Shown here piece after piece: positions 8,616 through 17,233 of a stretch of 33,624 bases of DNA (its first letter is position 1; each line of letters opens with the position of its first letter). This DNA comes from Chloroflexota bacterium (GTDB lineage: Bacteria; Chloroflexota; Anaerolineae; Promineifilales; Promineifilaceae), in the NCBI GenBank assembly GCA_024275635.1, contig JAJRYT010000080.1, positions 1 through 33,624 on the forward strand, read 5' to 3'. The notes beneath the pieces are model-generated. The model saw only the letters and a list, made by a program, of their open reading frames with translations. It was not told the DNA's origin and did not search any database. The translations under genes and the position numbers were made by a program.

Positions 8616-8660
8616 TAATTAGTGTGATGGCAATATTGGAGGCGCTGGAACGTATTGGGT

Positions 8661-9566
8661 TCAAGACAACCAATGGGAAAGGTCTCGATCTAGTAAGTCT
8701 TGAAGGCGCAAAATGTCTTCTCGAAATAGCTGTGTCAATTCGCAACGCAGGTTTAACGAAAGTGTTTTTTGTTTCAAATTGCGATTACGGACGCTGGTTG
8801 TGAATCGCCACCTTTTTTCCTCGGATAGAAGCTTTCGGAAGATAAACCTCAGAAGATTTGGCCGATCAAAAACGGCCGTTATCAGTCCTTCAGTAATTTT
8901 ACTTTTTTGTACACCAGACATATTAGCTCGAACACTCATATCAGGTATAAAGTCATCGTTAACCTCTAAAAAACGATAGATGTCCTGAATGATGCACAAT
9001 GGATTTGTATTGAATTCATCATACAAATAAATGCGAACCTGTTCCCGATTAAAATTATCGTAGAATCGCCTGACTTGCTCATAATAAAATCCCATTTGCG
9101 TGTAATGCCACATAAACCCCCAATGATCAGCGATCCGCCCATGTTCTAATTTTAATGCTTCCCTAAAATCTTTTACTGGCTCACGGCGATCACGAATTAG
9201 ATGCATGAATGAGGAATAGGCCCTGTCGGCTGGCTGCCGTAACATGGCAATAAATTTAGCCTGCGGAATATAATGCTTTATCCGTTCAACTGCTCTTGGA
9301 ATATATAGAGAGGTTGTCGCAGCTTCACCTATTGCTTTTTCGGTTGTCACGTCTGCAAATAGAGCTTGATAAGCCGTTAGGTTTGTCTTAGCGTATTTTG
9401 TGTAATCTCTGGGACCATTAGCATCTGGCACAGCATTTTCATAGGCAAAAAAATGGGGCTCTTTTTTGGGGCTCATATAGATATCAGGATGTTGCGGTAA
9501 ATATTTCCACAAAGCGCTCGTTCCTGATTTAGCAGCCCCTATTATTAAAAAGGTCGGCATAGTCAT
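8661..9566 (-). CDS. PAPS-dependent sulfotransferase (copy 1)
   Basis: From the ATG at 9566 the protein has 301 residues. It starts close to FLIIGAAKSGTSALWKYL, the 5'-phosphosulfate-binding loop (PSB) of PAPS sulfotransferases. It then has HPDIYMSPKKEPHFF, and FIAMLRQPADRAYSSFMH, the 3'-phosphate-binding region with the conserved Arg and Ser. It should move a sulfo group from PAPS to a hydroxyl or amine, most likely on a sugar given its neighbours. The chosen ATG has CGGAG about 10 nt upstream; the same frame extends to 9593 without added support, and a second ATG lies two codons later. It is about half identical by eye to the next gene, so the pair is a tandem duplication with divergence. 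One ACGGCCGT lies at 8872 inside the gene. Confidence 0.9.
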   Translation of the reverse strand: MTMPTFLIIGAAKSGTSALWKYLPQHPDIYMSPKKEPHFFAYENAVPDANGPRDYTKYAKTNLTAYQALFADVTTEKAIGEAATTSLYIPRAVERIKHYIPQAKFIAMLRQPADRAYSSFMHLIRDRREPVKDFREALKLEHGRIADHWGFMWHYTQMGFYYEQVRRFYDNFNREQVRIYLYDEFNTNPLCIIQDIYRFLEVNDDFIPDMSVRANMSGVQKSKITEGLITAVFDRPNLLRFIFRKLLSEEKRWRFTTSVRNRNLKQKTLSLNLRCELTQLFREDILRLQDLLDRDLSHWLS

Positions 9567-9611
9567 AAGCTTCGATCTCCGGCTGTTGTACACACATCAC
9601 CGCCGATGCAA

Positions 9612-10550
9612 TTACTCCTTTATGGTAACCAGCCAATGGGACAAATCTCGGTCAATTAGCTCCTGTAATTGAAGAATATCCTCGTAAAACATTGCGGTCA
9701 ATTCGCGTCGTAGATGAGGTGGGATGATTTGTTGTTTAAGGTTTCGATTGCGCACCTGTGTTGTAAAACGCCATCGCATTTCTTCAGGGAAAAGATGGCG
9801 AGCAACAAATCTTACAAGATTGGGTTTATTGAAAAATGTATTAATCAAAAATGTGAAAATTTTGTGTTTTTGTACGCCAGACACATTAGCTTTATAGCGC
9901 ATATCAGGTTTAAATTCTTTGTCAACACCCAAAAAGCCAAAAATGTCTTTTAGAATTTTATTTGGTTCCGTATGAAAATCATCATAAAGATAAACGCGTA
10001 TTGAGTCGGCCTCAAATTGCTCATAGTATCGTTTCAAATACGCATAATAATAACCTATTTTTGTGTAATGCCAGATGGGGCCCCAACCTTTGGAAATTCG
10101 CTCTTTCTCAAGTTTAAGCGCATGAGCAAAATCAACGGCTGTTTCACGTTGATCTCGCACCACATGCATATACGCAGAAAATGCACGGTCTGCAGGTTGG
10201 CGTAAGATCGCTATCAATTTGACATCTGGAATATGGTAATGAATACGATCAACAGCTTTAGGTAAATGAATGTACGTTGGTGAAGCTTCCCCAACCGCTT
10301 TTTCAGTTGTCACCTTGTTAAACAGATTAGAATATGTTTCAATCTCTGTAATTGCTGTGTTTACAAAATCACCGGGGCCTTGCGCATGGGGGGGGGTGCC
10401 TTCATAACCAAAAAAATGCGGTTCCTTGATCGGACTCATATAGATTTCAGGATGTTGACGGAGATAACGATACAAAGCACTGGTACCTGATTTTGCTGCA
10501 CCAATTATCAAGAAGTTAGGCATTTGCCTTATATTTTTTTGTTCCTTCAT
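9612..10550 (-). CDS. PAPS-dependent sulfotransferase (copy 2)
   Basis: This 312-residue protein is a paralogue of the adjacent gene. It has the PSB loop FLIIGAAKSGTSALYRYL, HPEIYMSPIKEPHFF, and the 3'-phosphate loop LIAILRQPADRAFSAYMH. The C-terminal halves of the two copies also align (for example WRFTT.VRNRNLKQ and DLSHWL). The predicted reaction is sulfation of a hydroxyl using PAPS. I place the start at the ATG at 10550, which overlaps the stop of the upstream glycosyltransferase as TGATG, suggesting coupled translation; an ATG at 10562 is an alternative. It is in line with the gene cluster 14132-8661 on the minus strand. Two divergent copies suggest two different acceptor positions or substrates. 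Confidence 0.9.
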   Translation of the reverse strand: MKEQKNIRQMPNFLIIGAAKSGTSALYRYLRQHPEIYMSPIKEPHFFGYEGTPPHAQGPGDFVNTAITEIETYSNLFNKVTTEKAVGEASPTYIHLPKAVDRIHYHIPDVKLIAILRQPADRAFSAYMHVVRDQRETAVDFAHALKLEKERISKGWGPIWHYTKIGYYYAYLKRYYEQFEADSIRVYLYDDFHTEPNKILKDIFGFLGVDKEFKPDMRYKANVSGVQKHKIFTFLINTFFNKPNLVRFVARHLFPEEMRWRFTTQVRNRNLKQQIIPPHLRRELTAMFYEDILQLQELIDRDLSHWLVTIKE

Positions 10551-11437
10551 CACTGGTTCCATGTAGACATAGGTTCTGATTCACGGCTAGCTCCCCAACA
10601 CCAAGCGATCTTAGTTAAATAAATAGCGGGCAAAGTGCGCCAAAATCGGCGTGCTAACAACGGTCGTTTCCATATGATTCTAACTGTCGCCCAAGCTGCA
10701 ATCAGCGGGGATAACCACCATACCAGCCGCCGATAGCGTAATAGACTTGGCGCTTCTAACAAATCCTGATATTGAAAGCGGAGTCGCTGCATATGGTAGC
10801 CTGATAAAGCACAATCTTTCCATACTTCCTGCCAATTTGTCCGACTATGTAGATGTGTTACCTTTGCTTCTGGCCAAAAGTATGGCTGTATCCCACTACG
10901 ACGCATACGCATAGTCCAATCCATATCCTCGACCCGATTAATCTCCTCGTTCATCCCCCCTACTTTGTCCAATACTTGTCTGTCAACGGATAGGTTCAAC
11001 GTAGCAAGAAAATCACGCGACCCACTAACATTAAAGGTTAATAACTCATGAAACAGTGTTAAATTGTATGTCAGATGCCAATAGTTAATACCTATAGGTC
11101 GCACGCTTCCGCTTACTACGATATGGCCTGCTTCATGTGCAGCAATGTGTTCACTTAACCAATTGGACGTTGGCAAGCAATCACTGTCTAAAAAAACAAG
11201 CAGATCTGCATTAGTAGCGGCAACTCCTCGGTTACGGGCCGTGGCTGGGTTAACCGGTTGGTTCGTGTCTATGAAGCGTATAGTTGAATGGAGTGGGATG
11301 AGACCTAGTTCATCTTTGCCCACGATAATAACTTCTGGTTTAAAAGCCACATCTTCTTGGGAAAGCAAAGCCGCGACCACCTGATCAATGATTGGTGAAT
11401 TCAAACTAGGTATTATGATTGCCAAAGACTGAATCAA
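10550..11437 (-). CDS. Glycosyltransferase family 2
   Basis: This GT-A enzyme (about 295 residues) has LAIIIPSLNSPIIDQVV at the N-terminus, ATARNRGVAATNADLLVF, the DXD motif in FLDSDCLP, and the acceptor-side NRVEDMDWTMRMRRSG. These are classical GT2 landmarks for sugar transfer from a nucleotide donor. A C-terminal hydrophobic stretch with several Trp suggests membrane association. I prefer a TTG start at 11437 because AAAGGA lies 7 nt upstream and this start begins just after the GT4 gene's stop; an ATG at 11464 in the same frame would add nine Leu/Lys-rich residues and overlap the upstream gene. Its own stop overlaps the following sulfotransferase start. It probably builds part of the same surface glycan. 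Confidence 0.88.
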   Translation of the reverse strand: MIQSLAIIIPSLNSPIIDQVVAALLSQEDVAFKPEVIIVGKDELGLIPLHSTIRFIDTNQPVNPATARNRGVAATNADLLVFLDSDCLPTSNWLSEHIAAHEAGHIVVSGSVRPIGINYWHLTYNLTLFHELLTFNVSGSRDFLATLNLSVDRQVLDKVGGMNEEINRVEDMDWTMRMRRSGIQPYFWPEAKVTHLHSRTNWQEVWKDCALSGYHMQRLRFQYQDLLEAPSLLRYRRLVWWLSPLIAAWATVRIIWKRPLLARRFWRTLPAIYLTKIAWCWGASRESEPMSTWNQ

Positions 11438-11441
11438 TGAT

Positions 11442-12581
11442 TTATCCTTTAGTAGCAAGAGCATTTAACTGTGCCGCCAAGTGTATCCACGCAAAACGGC
11501 CGTCCCCCCCCCTAATATTCTCCGCAAACACACCGCCCAATCCATCGGCAAAAAAGCGTTCAATCGCCTCAGCCAAAGCCTGGGGATTTTCTGGGGGGAC
11601 AACCAAGCCGGTGCGGCCGTCTTCCACCGCTTCCGCCAACCCACCCACATGCGTCGTAATCACCGGTTTACTCTGCCCAAAAGCCAATTGGATGACGCCG
11701 CTTTGCGTGGCGCTGCGATATGGCAGTACAACCACATCAGCCCGATCCAGACATGCCGCCAGCGTTTCATCAGGTACATACTCGTCAAGCAGCGTTACAT
11801 GTGCTTGTAAACCCAACTGCTCCACCTGCTCCTGGTAAATCTTCGCCCCCTGCCAAAACTCCCCGGCTGCCAACAGGTGAACCGGACGCTTTGCCAACAC
11901 CAATGGGAGCGCCGCCAATAAAACATCCAGGCCTTTATACGGCCGTATAAACCCCGCAAATAAAAGCAAAGGCCGGTCGTCCGGCAACGCGACAGGCAGA
12001 GCGCCTATCCCATTCTGCCCAAGCTCCGCATAGGTCGGGTGGGGCGTTACCTCAATACATATTTGGGGGAAAAACTGGGTCAAAATGGCTTTATCCGCCT
12101 GTGAATGGGCAATAAACCCATCTGCCGGGGCCAGCGCCAGTTTGATGACAGTGGGTAACAAAAGCCGGCTCAACCTTCCCTGCTCATGCGGTAATACATT
12201 ATGACAAATAAACAACAGCCGGGGCGAATCAGGCAGCCGTTTAATCCCCCGCCCCAGCGCCGCCCACGCCGGCGCCCAAAAGGGAACCCACCAGGGAAAA
12301 ACCACCACGTCCGGCCGCCAATTCCGAATCCGGCGCAGGGTGCGCCGCCAGCTAAGCGGGTTGAGCGGGTCCAGCAGATATTCGGCTTCCGTGCGTAACG
12401 GCCGTTCACTGGGATCACGATCACTCCGCCCCGGAAACAACCAGGCCGGATACTGCCGCGAAAATGAAATAAGCAGCGTCTCATAATCCGCTGCCCGCAA
12501 ATGCCTGGTCAACAAAGTCGTGTAATGCGCGATCCCCCCACGATAGGGATAAGTTGGGCCAATCAGGCAAAACCGAGTCAT
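11442..12581 (-). CDS. Glycosyltransferase family 4 (GT-B)
   Basis: The 379-residue protein shows the two-domain GT-B pattern. The N-terminal half has CLIGPTYPYRGGIAHYTTLL (glycine-rich acceptor-side loop). The C-terminal half has LLFAGFIRPYKGLDVLLAAL and VVVLPYRSATQSGVIQLAF, and ends with KPVITTHVGGLAEAV and GLVVPPENPQALAEAI, the EX7E-like donor site region of GT4 enzymes. It should be a retaining transferase using a nucleotide sugar. Very close spacing on both sides (30 bp from the GT39 gene, direct abutment with the GT2 gene) supports one operon. Near the C-terminus an IRGGDGRFAW segment coincides with an ACGGCCGT palindrome followed by a C run (11496 onward), apparently inserted between helices. 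Confidence 0.9.
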   Translation of the reverse strand: MTRFCLIGPTYPYRGGIAHYTTLLTRHLRAADYETLLISFSRQYPAWLFPGRSDRDPSERPLRTEAEYLLDPLNPLSWRRTLRRIRNWRPDVVVFPWWVPFWAPAWAALGRGIKRLPDSPRLLFICHNVLPHEQGRLSRLLLPTVIKLALAPADGFIAHSQADKAILTQFFPQICIEVTPHPTYAELGQNGIGALPVALPDDRPLLLFAGFIRPYKGLDVLLAALPLVLAKRPVHLLAAGEFWQGAKIYQEQVEQLGLQAHVTLLDEYVPDETLAACLDRADVVVLPYRSATQSGVIQLAFGQSKPVITTHVGGLAEAVEDGRTGLVVPPENPQALAEAIERFFADGLGGVFAENIRGGDGRFAWIHLAAQLNALATKG

Positions 12582-12611
12582 ATCAAAGGCGTATCATATC
12601 CGGTACAGAGA

Positions 12612-14132
12612 TCATTCATCCCGCTGCAACAAAGCCGCCGCTGCATTTTGGTGCATCATGTTCACATCAACTACCCGGTAAGACGGGGCGCTGCCGGCCA
12701 GTCCGTCTACCAGTTCATTATATTCATCAAGGGAATAATGCGACAGCGCCAGCCAAAAACGTTGGCGGCCAGCCACAGATTGTTGGATGGCGTCAATCTT
12801 TTCATCCGTCTCCCAATCACGGAACCAGGGGCCGAATTCTGTGGAGTAAACCGGTTCACGCTGGTAAATCTGATAAGCCGGGACAGCCCCATAATACACA
12901 TAAATAAAATCGCCCGGCTGGGCATGTTCATTCACATAAGCGACCACCGGCCGCAACTCTTCGCGGGGCAGCGTCAGCCAGGGGTTGGGAATGAGGCGTG
13001 GATTAGGCCAAAATGCGGCAAACAACATAACAATCACACCGGCCAACACTCCGCCGGCCAGCGGCTGCCAATGCCATAGTTGCCATATCACGGCCGCCAA
13101 CACCATGAAAAATAACGGCAAAGCCGCCAATGCGTAGCGCCCGCCAAAAGGATATAAACCCAGCCCATTGCCCACATACATGGCGGCCGCTGTACCCAGT
13201 AAATAGATGACAATTCGCTTCCCGGCATCGCCCTGACGGGCTAACAAAATGACGCCGCCTAAGATGATGAGCGCGGCGATAAACAGGCTCATCCACTGCG
13301 GCGCTGTGGGGCTGTTGGGAATGGCGAAGAAGTGGACAAATCCGTTGAGCAGTTCATTATCCAGCGTTTTTATGATAACGCGCAAACCGGGTTGGATGAA
13401 ACGGGGAACGAGATGTTTGCGCGTGGTAAATCGTTGGATGTGCCCGCTTAATAACCAGACGTACAACGCGGCCAGCCCGGCGGCCAAACTCAAGTGCGTC
13501 CCCACGTACCCGACAATCCGCTCTTTTGTGCGCTGTTGCCAGGTGCGCCAGACTAAATCAAGCTCCAGAATGGGAAAGAGCCAGGCCAAGCCATAATAAG
13601 TGTACATGGCTGCCAAACTAACTAATGTTAAGTAGAACCAATCTCGCCAACGGCCGTTTCTCGCCGCCCGCTCAAATGCAATTAACAACAATACAGCTAG
13701 AAAGACAACCAGACTGTACTGGCTCGCCTCCTGGGCGTAATAAATCTGCACCGGGGCCACAGTGAGCAAAACGGCCGTTATCACCCCCAACTTTGGCCGC
13801 CCCGCCAAACGCAGCCAGTAATACGCCAGGTAAATCGTCGCCACGCTGAACAAAACAGACGGCAAACGCAGCCAAAATTCCGCCGTCGTCACAGACGCAA
13901 TCGGAAAAACCAAAAGCCGGTACAATGGGGGATCCACCCCTTCGTTGACAAACAATACATCCGGCCAGGGCGTGAGCGCTCGCAGCACCTCTCTAGCCTC
14001 ATCAAACCAATAACTGTGCTGGCCCAGCCCAACCAGGCGTAAAACCAGCCCCAACAGCAACAAAAGCAGCACAATGCGCTCCATTTTCCTGTCGTCTGTA
14101 GTCTCTACCCGATCATTCGTTACCATCATCAA
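12612..14132 (-). CDS. GT39-like membrane glycosyltransferase (ArnT/PMT superfamily)
   Basis: The 506-residue protein has about ten hydrophobic membrane segments. After the first one it carries SYWFDEAREVLRAL, the acidic first-loop motif of GT39/ArnT-type GT-C enzymes, in which an Asp/Glu is catalytic. Later it has PVQIYYAQEASQYSL, also typical. These enzymes use polyprenyl-phosphate sugars and act on the outside of the membrane. The C-terminus (about 400-506) is a soluble domain. The first of three consecutive ATG codons (14132) has AGGA 10 nt upstream. It heads the minus-strand run GT39-GT4-GT2-sulfotransferase-sulfotransferase. It might add sugars to an exported glycan or protein such as the secreted repeat protein at 4566; the acceptor is not known. 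Confidence 0.85.
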   Translation of the reverse strand: MMMVTNDRVETTDDRKMERIVLLLLLLGLVLRLVGLGQHSYWFDEAREVLRALTPWPDVLFVNEGVDPPLYRLLVFPIASVTTAEFWLRLPSVLFSVATIYLAYYWLRLAGRPKLGVITAVLLTVAPVQIYYAQEASQYSLVVFLAVLLLIAFERAARNGRWRDWFYLTLVSLAAMYTYYGLAWLFPILELDLVWRTWQQRTKERIVGYVGTHLSLAAGLAALYVWLLSGHIQRFTTRKHLVPRFIQPGLRVIIKTLDNELLNGFVHFFAIPNSPTAPQWMSLFIAALIILGGVILLARQGDAGKRIVIYLLGTAAAMYVGNGLGLYPFGGRYALAALPLFFMVLAAVIWQLWHWQPLAGGVLAGVIVMLFAAFWPNPRLIPNPWLTLPREELRPVVAYVNEHAQPGDFIYVYYGAVPAYQIYQREPVYSTEFGPWFRDWETDEKIDAIQQSVAGRQRFWLALSHYSLDEYNELVDGLAGSAPSYRVVDVNMMHQNAAAALLQRDE

Positions 14133-14189
14133 GCAATTATCCTAAAAGGTGTCTTTAGGGTTCGTTCAAAATTAACTTTGCAGTTTGCT

Positions 14190-14240
14190 GGTAATTGGTA
14201 ATTGAGTAATTGGGTAATTACCAGTTACCAATTACCTGGT
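14190..14240. repeat. Heptad/octad array that reverses orientation
   Basis: Units read GGTAATT, GGTAATT, GAGTAATT, GGGTAATT and then the inverted units ACCAGTT, ACCAATT, ACCTGGT. GGTAATTGGTAA (14190-14201) is the exact reverse complement of 14225-14236, so the array folds back on itself. An 18-bp piece (14197-14214) recurs exactly, on the opposite strand, inside the gene at 26562-28520. Confidence 0.75.
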
Positions 14241-14363
14241 TACAATTTTTGGCGTGGTTCATTTTTGACAAAATCATCTTTATAATTAGATGTGGATTGG
14301 AAATCCACATCTAATACCAAAAGTGCGTTGAAACGCGCTAAAGACCCGGGTTGAGCGCATTTC

Positions 14364-14386
14364 AACCCGTTTTCAACGGGTTTTTT
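14364..14386 (+). terminator. Intrinsic-terminator-like hairpin
   Basis: AACCCGTT (14364-14371) pairs with AACGGGTT (14375-14382) across a 3-nt loop and runs into TTTT, matching a rho-independent terminator on the plus strand. No plus-strand gene ends close upstream, so it may be part of the repeat element or may insulate the 14636 gene. Confidence 0.45.
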
Positions 14387-14508
14387 GTCTCCGCCGTGCA
14401 TTTGCAATGCACAGCGATGGTCGAACGCAAAACCGATTTGTAAAAATGCAAAACCGAGTTTTGAACCATGACCAATTTTTCAAACGCCAAAGTTATAAAC
14501 GAACGTGC

Positions 14509-14541
14509 CTTTAGTCTCATAGTCTCCAGTCTCATAGTCTC
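14509..14541. repeat. Short direct repeat array, AGTCTCATAGTCTC twice
   Basis: A 14-bp unit AGTCTCATAGTCTC occurs twice within 33 bp, itself made of 7-8 bp subunits (TAGTCTCA, TAGTCTCC, AGTCTCA, TAGTCTC). It belongs by period to the same style of arrays as 14190, 22645 and 26466, but without an inverted half. Confidence 0.6.
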
Positions 14542-14635
14542 AGGAAGCAAACTCCAGACGGTTGCCATGATAACACGGATTATAGTGACACTCCCAGAGG
14601 ATGCCAATGTTCAACGCTGGCGTTAAAATACGCTC

Positions 14636-15499
14636 ATGATACTCGTCACCGGGGCCAATGGGTTTATCGGCCGTTCCCTCATGGCCCAGCTGCAACGGGC
14701 CGGAAAAGAAGCCAGAGTACATCACGGCCGTATCAATAACCCGCTCGATTTACGCCCCCAATTAGAAGATGTGAACACCGTCATCCATCTGGCCGGGGCC
14801 GAATCACGCGGGCGTAACCGGCTGCTGCACCACGTAGACATCGAAGGAACCGAGCGGCTCATCGAAGAGTGCCAGCGCGCCCAGGTGCAGCGCCTCATCG
14901 TCCCCAGCCGGATTGGAGCCGATCACAATTCATTACACGAGCTTTTGCGAACCAAAGGAGAAGTCGAGCGCCTGGTACAAAAGAGCGGCATCCCTTACAC
15001 AATTTTGCGTTCAGCCACCCTGTTCGGACACGGCGATCTGTTCACCGAAATCATCGCCTCGCTGGCAATTTGGACATGGCCGATTGTCTGGCTGCCTGGC
15101 GGCGGGAATATTGTGATGCAGCCATTATGGGTCGAGGATTTTGCCCGCTGTCTGGCAGCGTCACTGGATAGGCCCGATTTAATTGGCAAAACAATCACGC
15201 TGGCCGGTGAAGAACAACTTCATTATCGAGAGATCGTGCGCCAACTGCTTATCGCCGCTAACCGCACCCGCCTGCCATTGCCCATCCCCCTGCTCATCCT
15301 GCACCCGGTATCGAGATTGTTCTTCCGATGGTGGTGGCGTCCCCCAATAACGCATTATTTTGTAGACCGGTTTTTTGTACCCGAAGTGGCCGAGTTTGAT
15401 GGGGTACTGCGCCATTTTGGCTTTCGCCCGGCGCGATTGAGCCACCATATCGCTTATTTGCGCCGTTCTGGCTTACGTTGGCGTCTTTTTCGCTGGTAA
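14636..15499 (+). CDS. Atypical SDR / NAD(P)-binding epimerase-like protein
   Basis: The 287-residue protein starts MILVTGANGFIGRSL, a Rossmann dinucleotide-binding motif (TGxxGFIG), followed by VIHLAGAESRG. It lacks the YxxxK catalytic pair at the expected place and has LRTKGEVERLVQKSGIPYTILRSATLFG, the pattern of atypical SDRs (NmrA/NDUFA9-like) that bind NAD(P) for regulatory or reductase roles. The C-terminal 80 residues are Arg/Trp-rich with a hydrophobic LPIPLLILHPVSRLFF segment that may touch the membrane. No strong ribosome binding site precedes the ATG. Its last 46 bp overlap the 3' end of the convergent UbiB-like gene, so the two transcripts are antisense to each other. Substrate unknown. 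Confidence 0.8.
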   Translation: MILVTGANGFIGRSLMAQLQRAGKEARVHHGRINNPLDLRPQLEDVNTVIHLAGAESRGRNRLLHHVDIEGTERLIEECQRAQVQRLIVPSRIGADHNSLHELLRTKGEVERLVQKSGIPYTILRSATLFGHGDLFTEIIASLAIWTWPIVWLPGGGNIVMQPLWVEDFARCLAASLDRPDLIGKTITLAGEEQLHYREIVRQLLIAANRTRLPLPIPLLILHPVSRLFFRWWWRPPITHYFVDRFFVPEVAEFDGVLRHFGFRPARLSHHIAYLRRSGLRWRLFRW

Positions 15500-17121
15500 A
15501 AGAGCGTGGCCGAAATCATTCCGGCAGCGCCGAAAATGCTCCAGGCAATTTGGCCCAGCCGTTTTTCGATGCGATCTAATCGGCGCAGGGTTTCCCGATC
15601 GGGAACAGTTTGGACTTTGAGGCGGCCTTGTTCGACGGCGTCTAACAGTTTTTGTACGCGCGCCGGGGCGGAGAGATACGGCCGTACCAACTGCCACGCC
15701 GTCTCCATGCCAAACTCCCGCAATTCCTGGCTCGAAATCAATTCCTCGCCAAACTTCTCAATCTGATGCCAGGGATTAATCTCCGGGTCCAGCAGCGACA
15801 CCAGCCCCGACACCATCCCCAAGCAGCGGCCCAAATAAATAAAATCTTGTGGAATCTGGAACGGGAACTCAAACAACAAATCGCGGAACTCAAACCCCCA
15901 TTCCTGCATCTCTTTGGGATCGGGCCGGGCCAAATCGAGCAAGTTGCGGCCCCAAATGCGATCCAATACCGTCGCTTGCGCTTCCGTGATGCGATCCAGG
16001 TCGGCCCCCGGCAGGAAAAAACCCATGTCGCTGTACGCTTCCGTTAGCTGCCGAGCATCCCGCTGGGTCACGCTGACCAGCATCTTACGTAAATTATCGC
16101 CCATCAAATCGGGGACGCGCCCCACCATACCGAAATCCACAAACGTCAGCCAGAATTGGCGCGGCTCGTCGGGGTCCCAGATGCTTTCGGGATACGGCCG
16201 TACAAACAAATTCCCCGGATGCGGATCGGCGTGGAAAAATCCTTCCTTAAAAATCTGCCCAAAATAGGTTTCCAGCAGCCGCTCGGCCACTTGTTTCGAG
16301 TCAATCCCGGCCGCTGCCATCGCCGCCATATCCGTGATTTTGATCGCTTCCACATCTTCCAAGACAATCACGCAGGCCGCCGAATGATCCCGGTACACGG
16401 CCGGAATAATGATTTCCTCGCTGCCGGCATACATCTGGGCAAACTTTTCCGCGTTGTTCGCCTCCGCCTCATAATCCAGCTCCTCCCACAACGTGCGGGC
16501 AAACTCATCCATCAAAGCCGGGGCGTCGGCGCGGCGGCCAATGGGCGGGTAGCGCTGCACCCAGCGGGTCACCACCCGCAAGGCCGATAGGTCTATGCGA
16601 ACGATTTGCGCGATATTCGGCCGTTGCACCTTGACGACCACGGACGCGCCCAACGCCCCGCCCGGCTCCTCCGGCCACAGCCAGGCGCGGTAAACCTGCC
16701 CCAATGACGCCGCCGCCAGCGGTTCCTGATCAAAGCGGGCAAAACGCGCGTTGATGTCGCCCAGGTCGGCCCGTAAAACCAACGCAATGTCCGCCCAGGC
16801 GGCTGGCGGCACCTCGTCTTGCAACCCTTGCAACTCTTCAGTGATTTCCGGCGGCAGCACATCCACGCGGGAGCTAAAGAATTGGCCCAGTTTTATCATG
16901 ACGCCGCCCATTTCAACGGCCAGCAGGCGGAAACGACGCGCCCAGCGGCGGAAGCGGTTGGGCCGCGATTGGCGCACCCAATCGCGCACAAACGGCGCCC
17001 GTCCCCACAGCACATCCCACCAGATGAAATGGATGATGGCGCCGCTAAAGAAAAGAAGGATACGCCGGTAACGGCCGTTTTGGTCGCTTACTGAACTCGC
17101 TTCATTCATTGATCTCATCAC
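15454..17121 (-). CDS. ABC1/UbiB-family atypical kinase (AarF-like)
   Basis: The protein (555 residues) has the hallmarks of the UbiB/COQ8 family: MGGVMIKLGQFFSSRVDVLP (the KxGQ helix near residues 75-80), AAASLGQVYRA (the Ala-rich nucleotide loop), VVVKVQRP (the ATP-binding Lys strand), ALWEELDYEAEANNAEKF, FFHADPHPGNLF (catalytic Asp and metal Asn) and VDFGMVGR. A single C-terminal hydrophobic segment near residues 530-545 probably anchors it to the membrane. Family members support quinone or other isoprenoid lipid biosynthesis and have ATPase rather than classical protein kinase activity. GTG (17121) and ATG (17118, 17109) starts are all possible; I keep the longest. It overlaps the SDR gene tail to tail. 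Confidence 0.92.
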   Translation of the reverse strand: MMRSMNEASSVSDQNGRYRRILLFFSGAIIHFIWWDVLWGRAPFVRDWVRQSRPNRFRRWARRFRLLAVEMGGVMIKLGQFFSSRVDVLPPEITEELQGLQDEVPPAAWADIALVLRADLGDINARFARFDQEPLAAASLGQVYRAWLWPEEPGGALGASVVVKVQRPNIAQIVRIDLSALRVVTRWVQRYPPIGRRADAPALMDEFARTLWEELDYEAEANNAEKFAQMYAGSEEIIIPAVYRDHSAACVIVLEDVEAIKITDMAAMAAAGIDSKQVAERLLETYFGQIFKEGFFHADPHPGNLFVRPYPESIWDPDEPRQFWLTFVDFGMVGRVPDLMGDNLRKMLVSVTQRDARQLTEAYSDMGFFLPGADLDRITEAQATVLDRIWGRNLLDLARPDPKEMQEWGFEFRDLLFEFPFQIPQDFIYLGRCLGMVSGLVSLLDPEINPWHQIEKFGEELISSQELREFGMETAWQLVRPYLSAPARVQKLLDAVEQGRLKVQTVPDRETLRRLDRIEKRLGQIAWSIFGAAGMISATLFYQRKRRQRKPERRK

Positions 17122-17233
17122 AAAAAGGCTCCATCACCCTGGACGAAGCGCTGGGTCTGTCCCTTTTCAAACAGATAGCTTCTATCACTACAATCGAAGC
17201 GTCTGGATTATAACCCGCTTTAAGATTTTGTGG

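Larger units (their letters stand above)
14133..14635. repeat. Hairpin-rich intergenic element with imperfect inverted ends
   Basis: There is no supported gene. The segment contains, in order: a 7-8 bp period array at 14190-14240; a 14-bp perfect hairpin (14285-14298 with 14302-14315, 3-nt loop); a 13-bp near-perfect hairpin (14327-14339 with 14354-14366); a terminator-like stem at 14364-14382; a 7-bp hairpin (14396-14402 with 14406-14412); and a direct-repeat array at 14509-14541. Short inverted blocks near the ends (GTTCGTT 14160 and TAACTTTG 14173 against CAAAGTTA 14488 and AACGAAC 14498) could be degenerate terminal inverted repeats of a small non-autonomous element. It separates divergent genes. 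Confidence 0.6.

Noticed and set aside
14133..14635. tRNA or riboswitch in the hairpin-rich spacer
   Set aside because: The stem-loops do not form a cloverleaf, no anticodon/TPsiC pattern is seen, and no known riboswitch core is recognisable.
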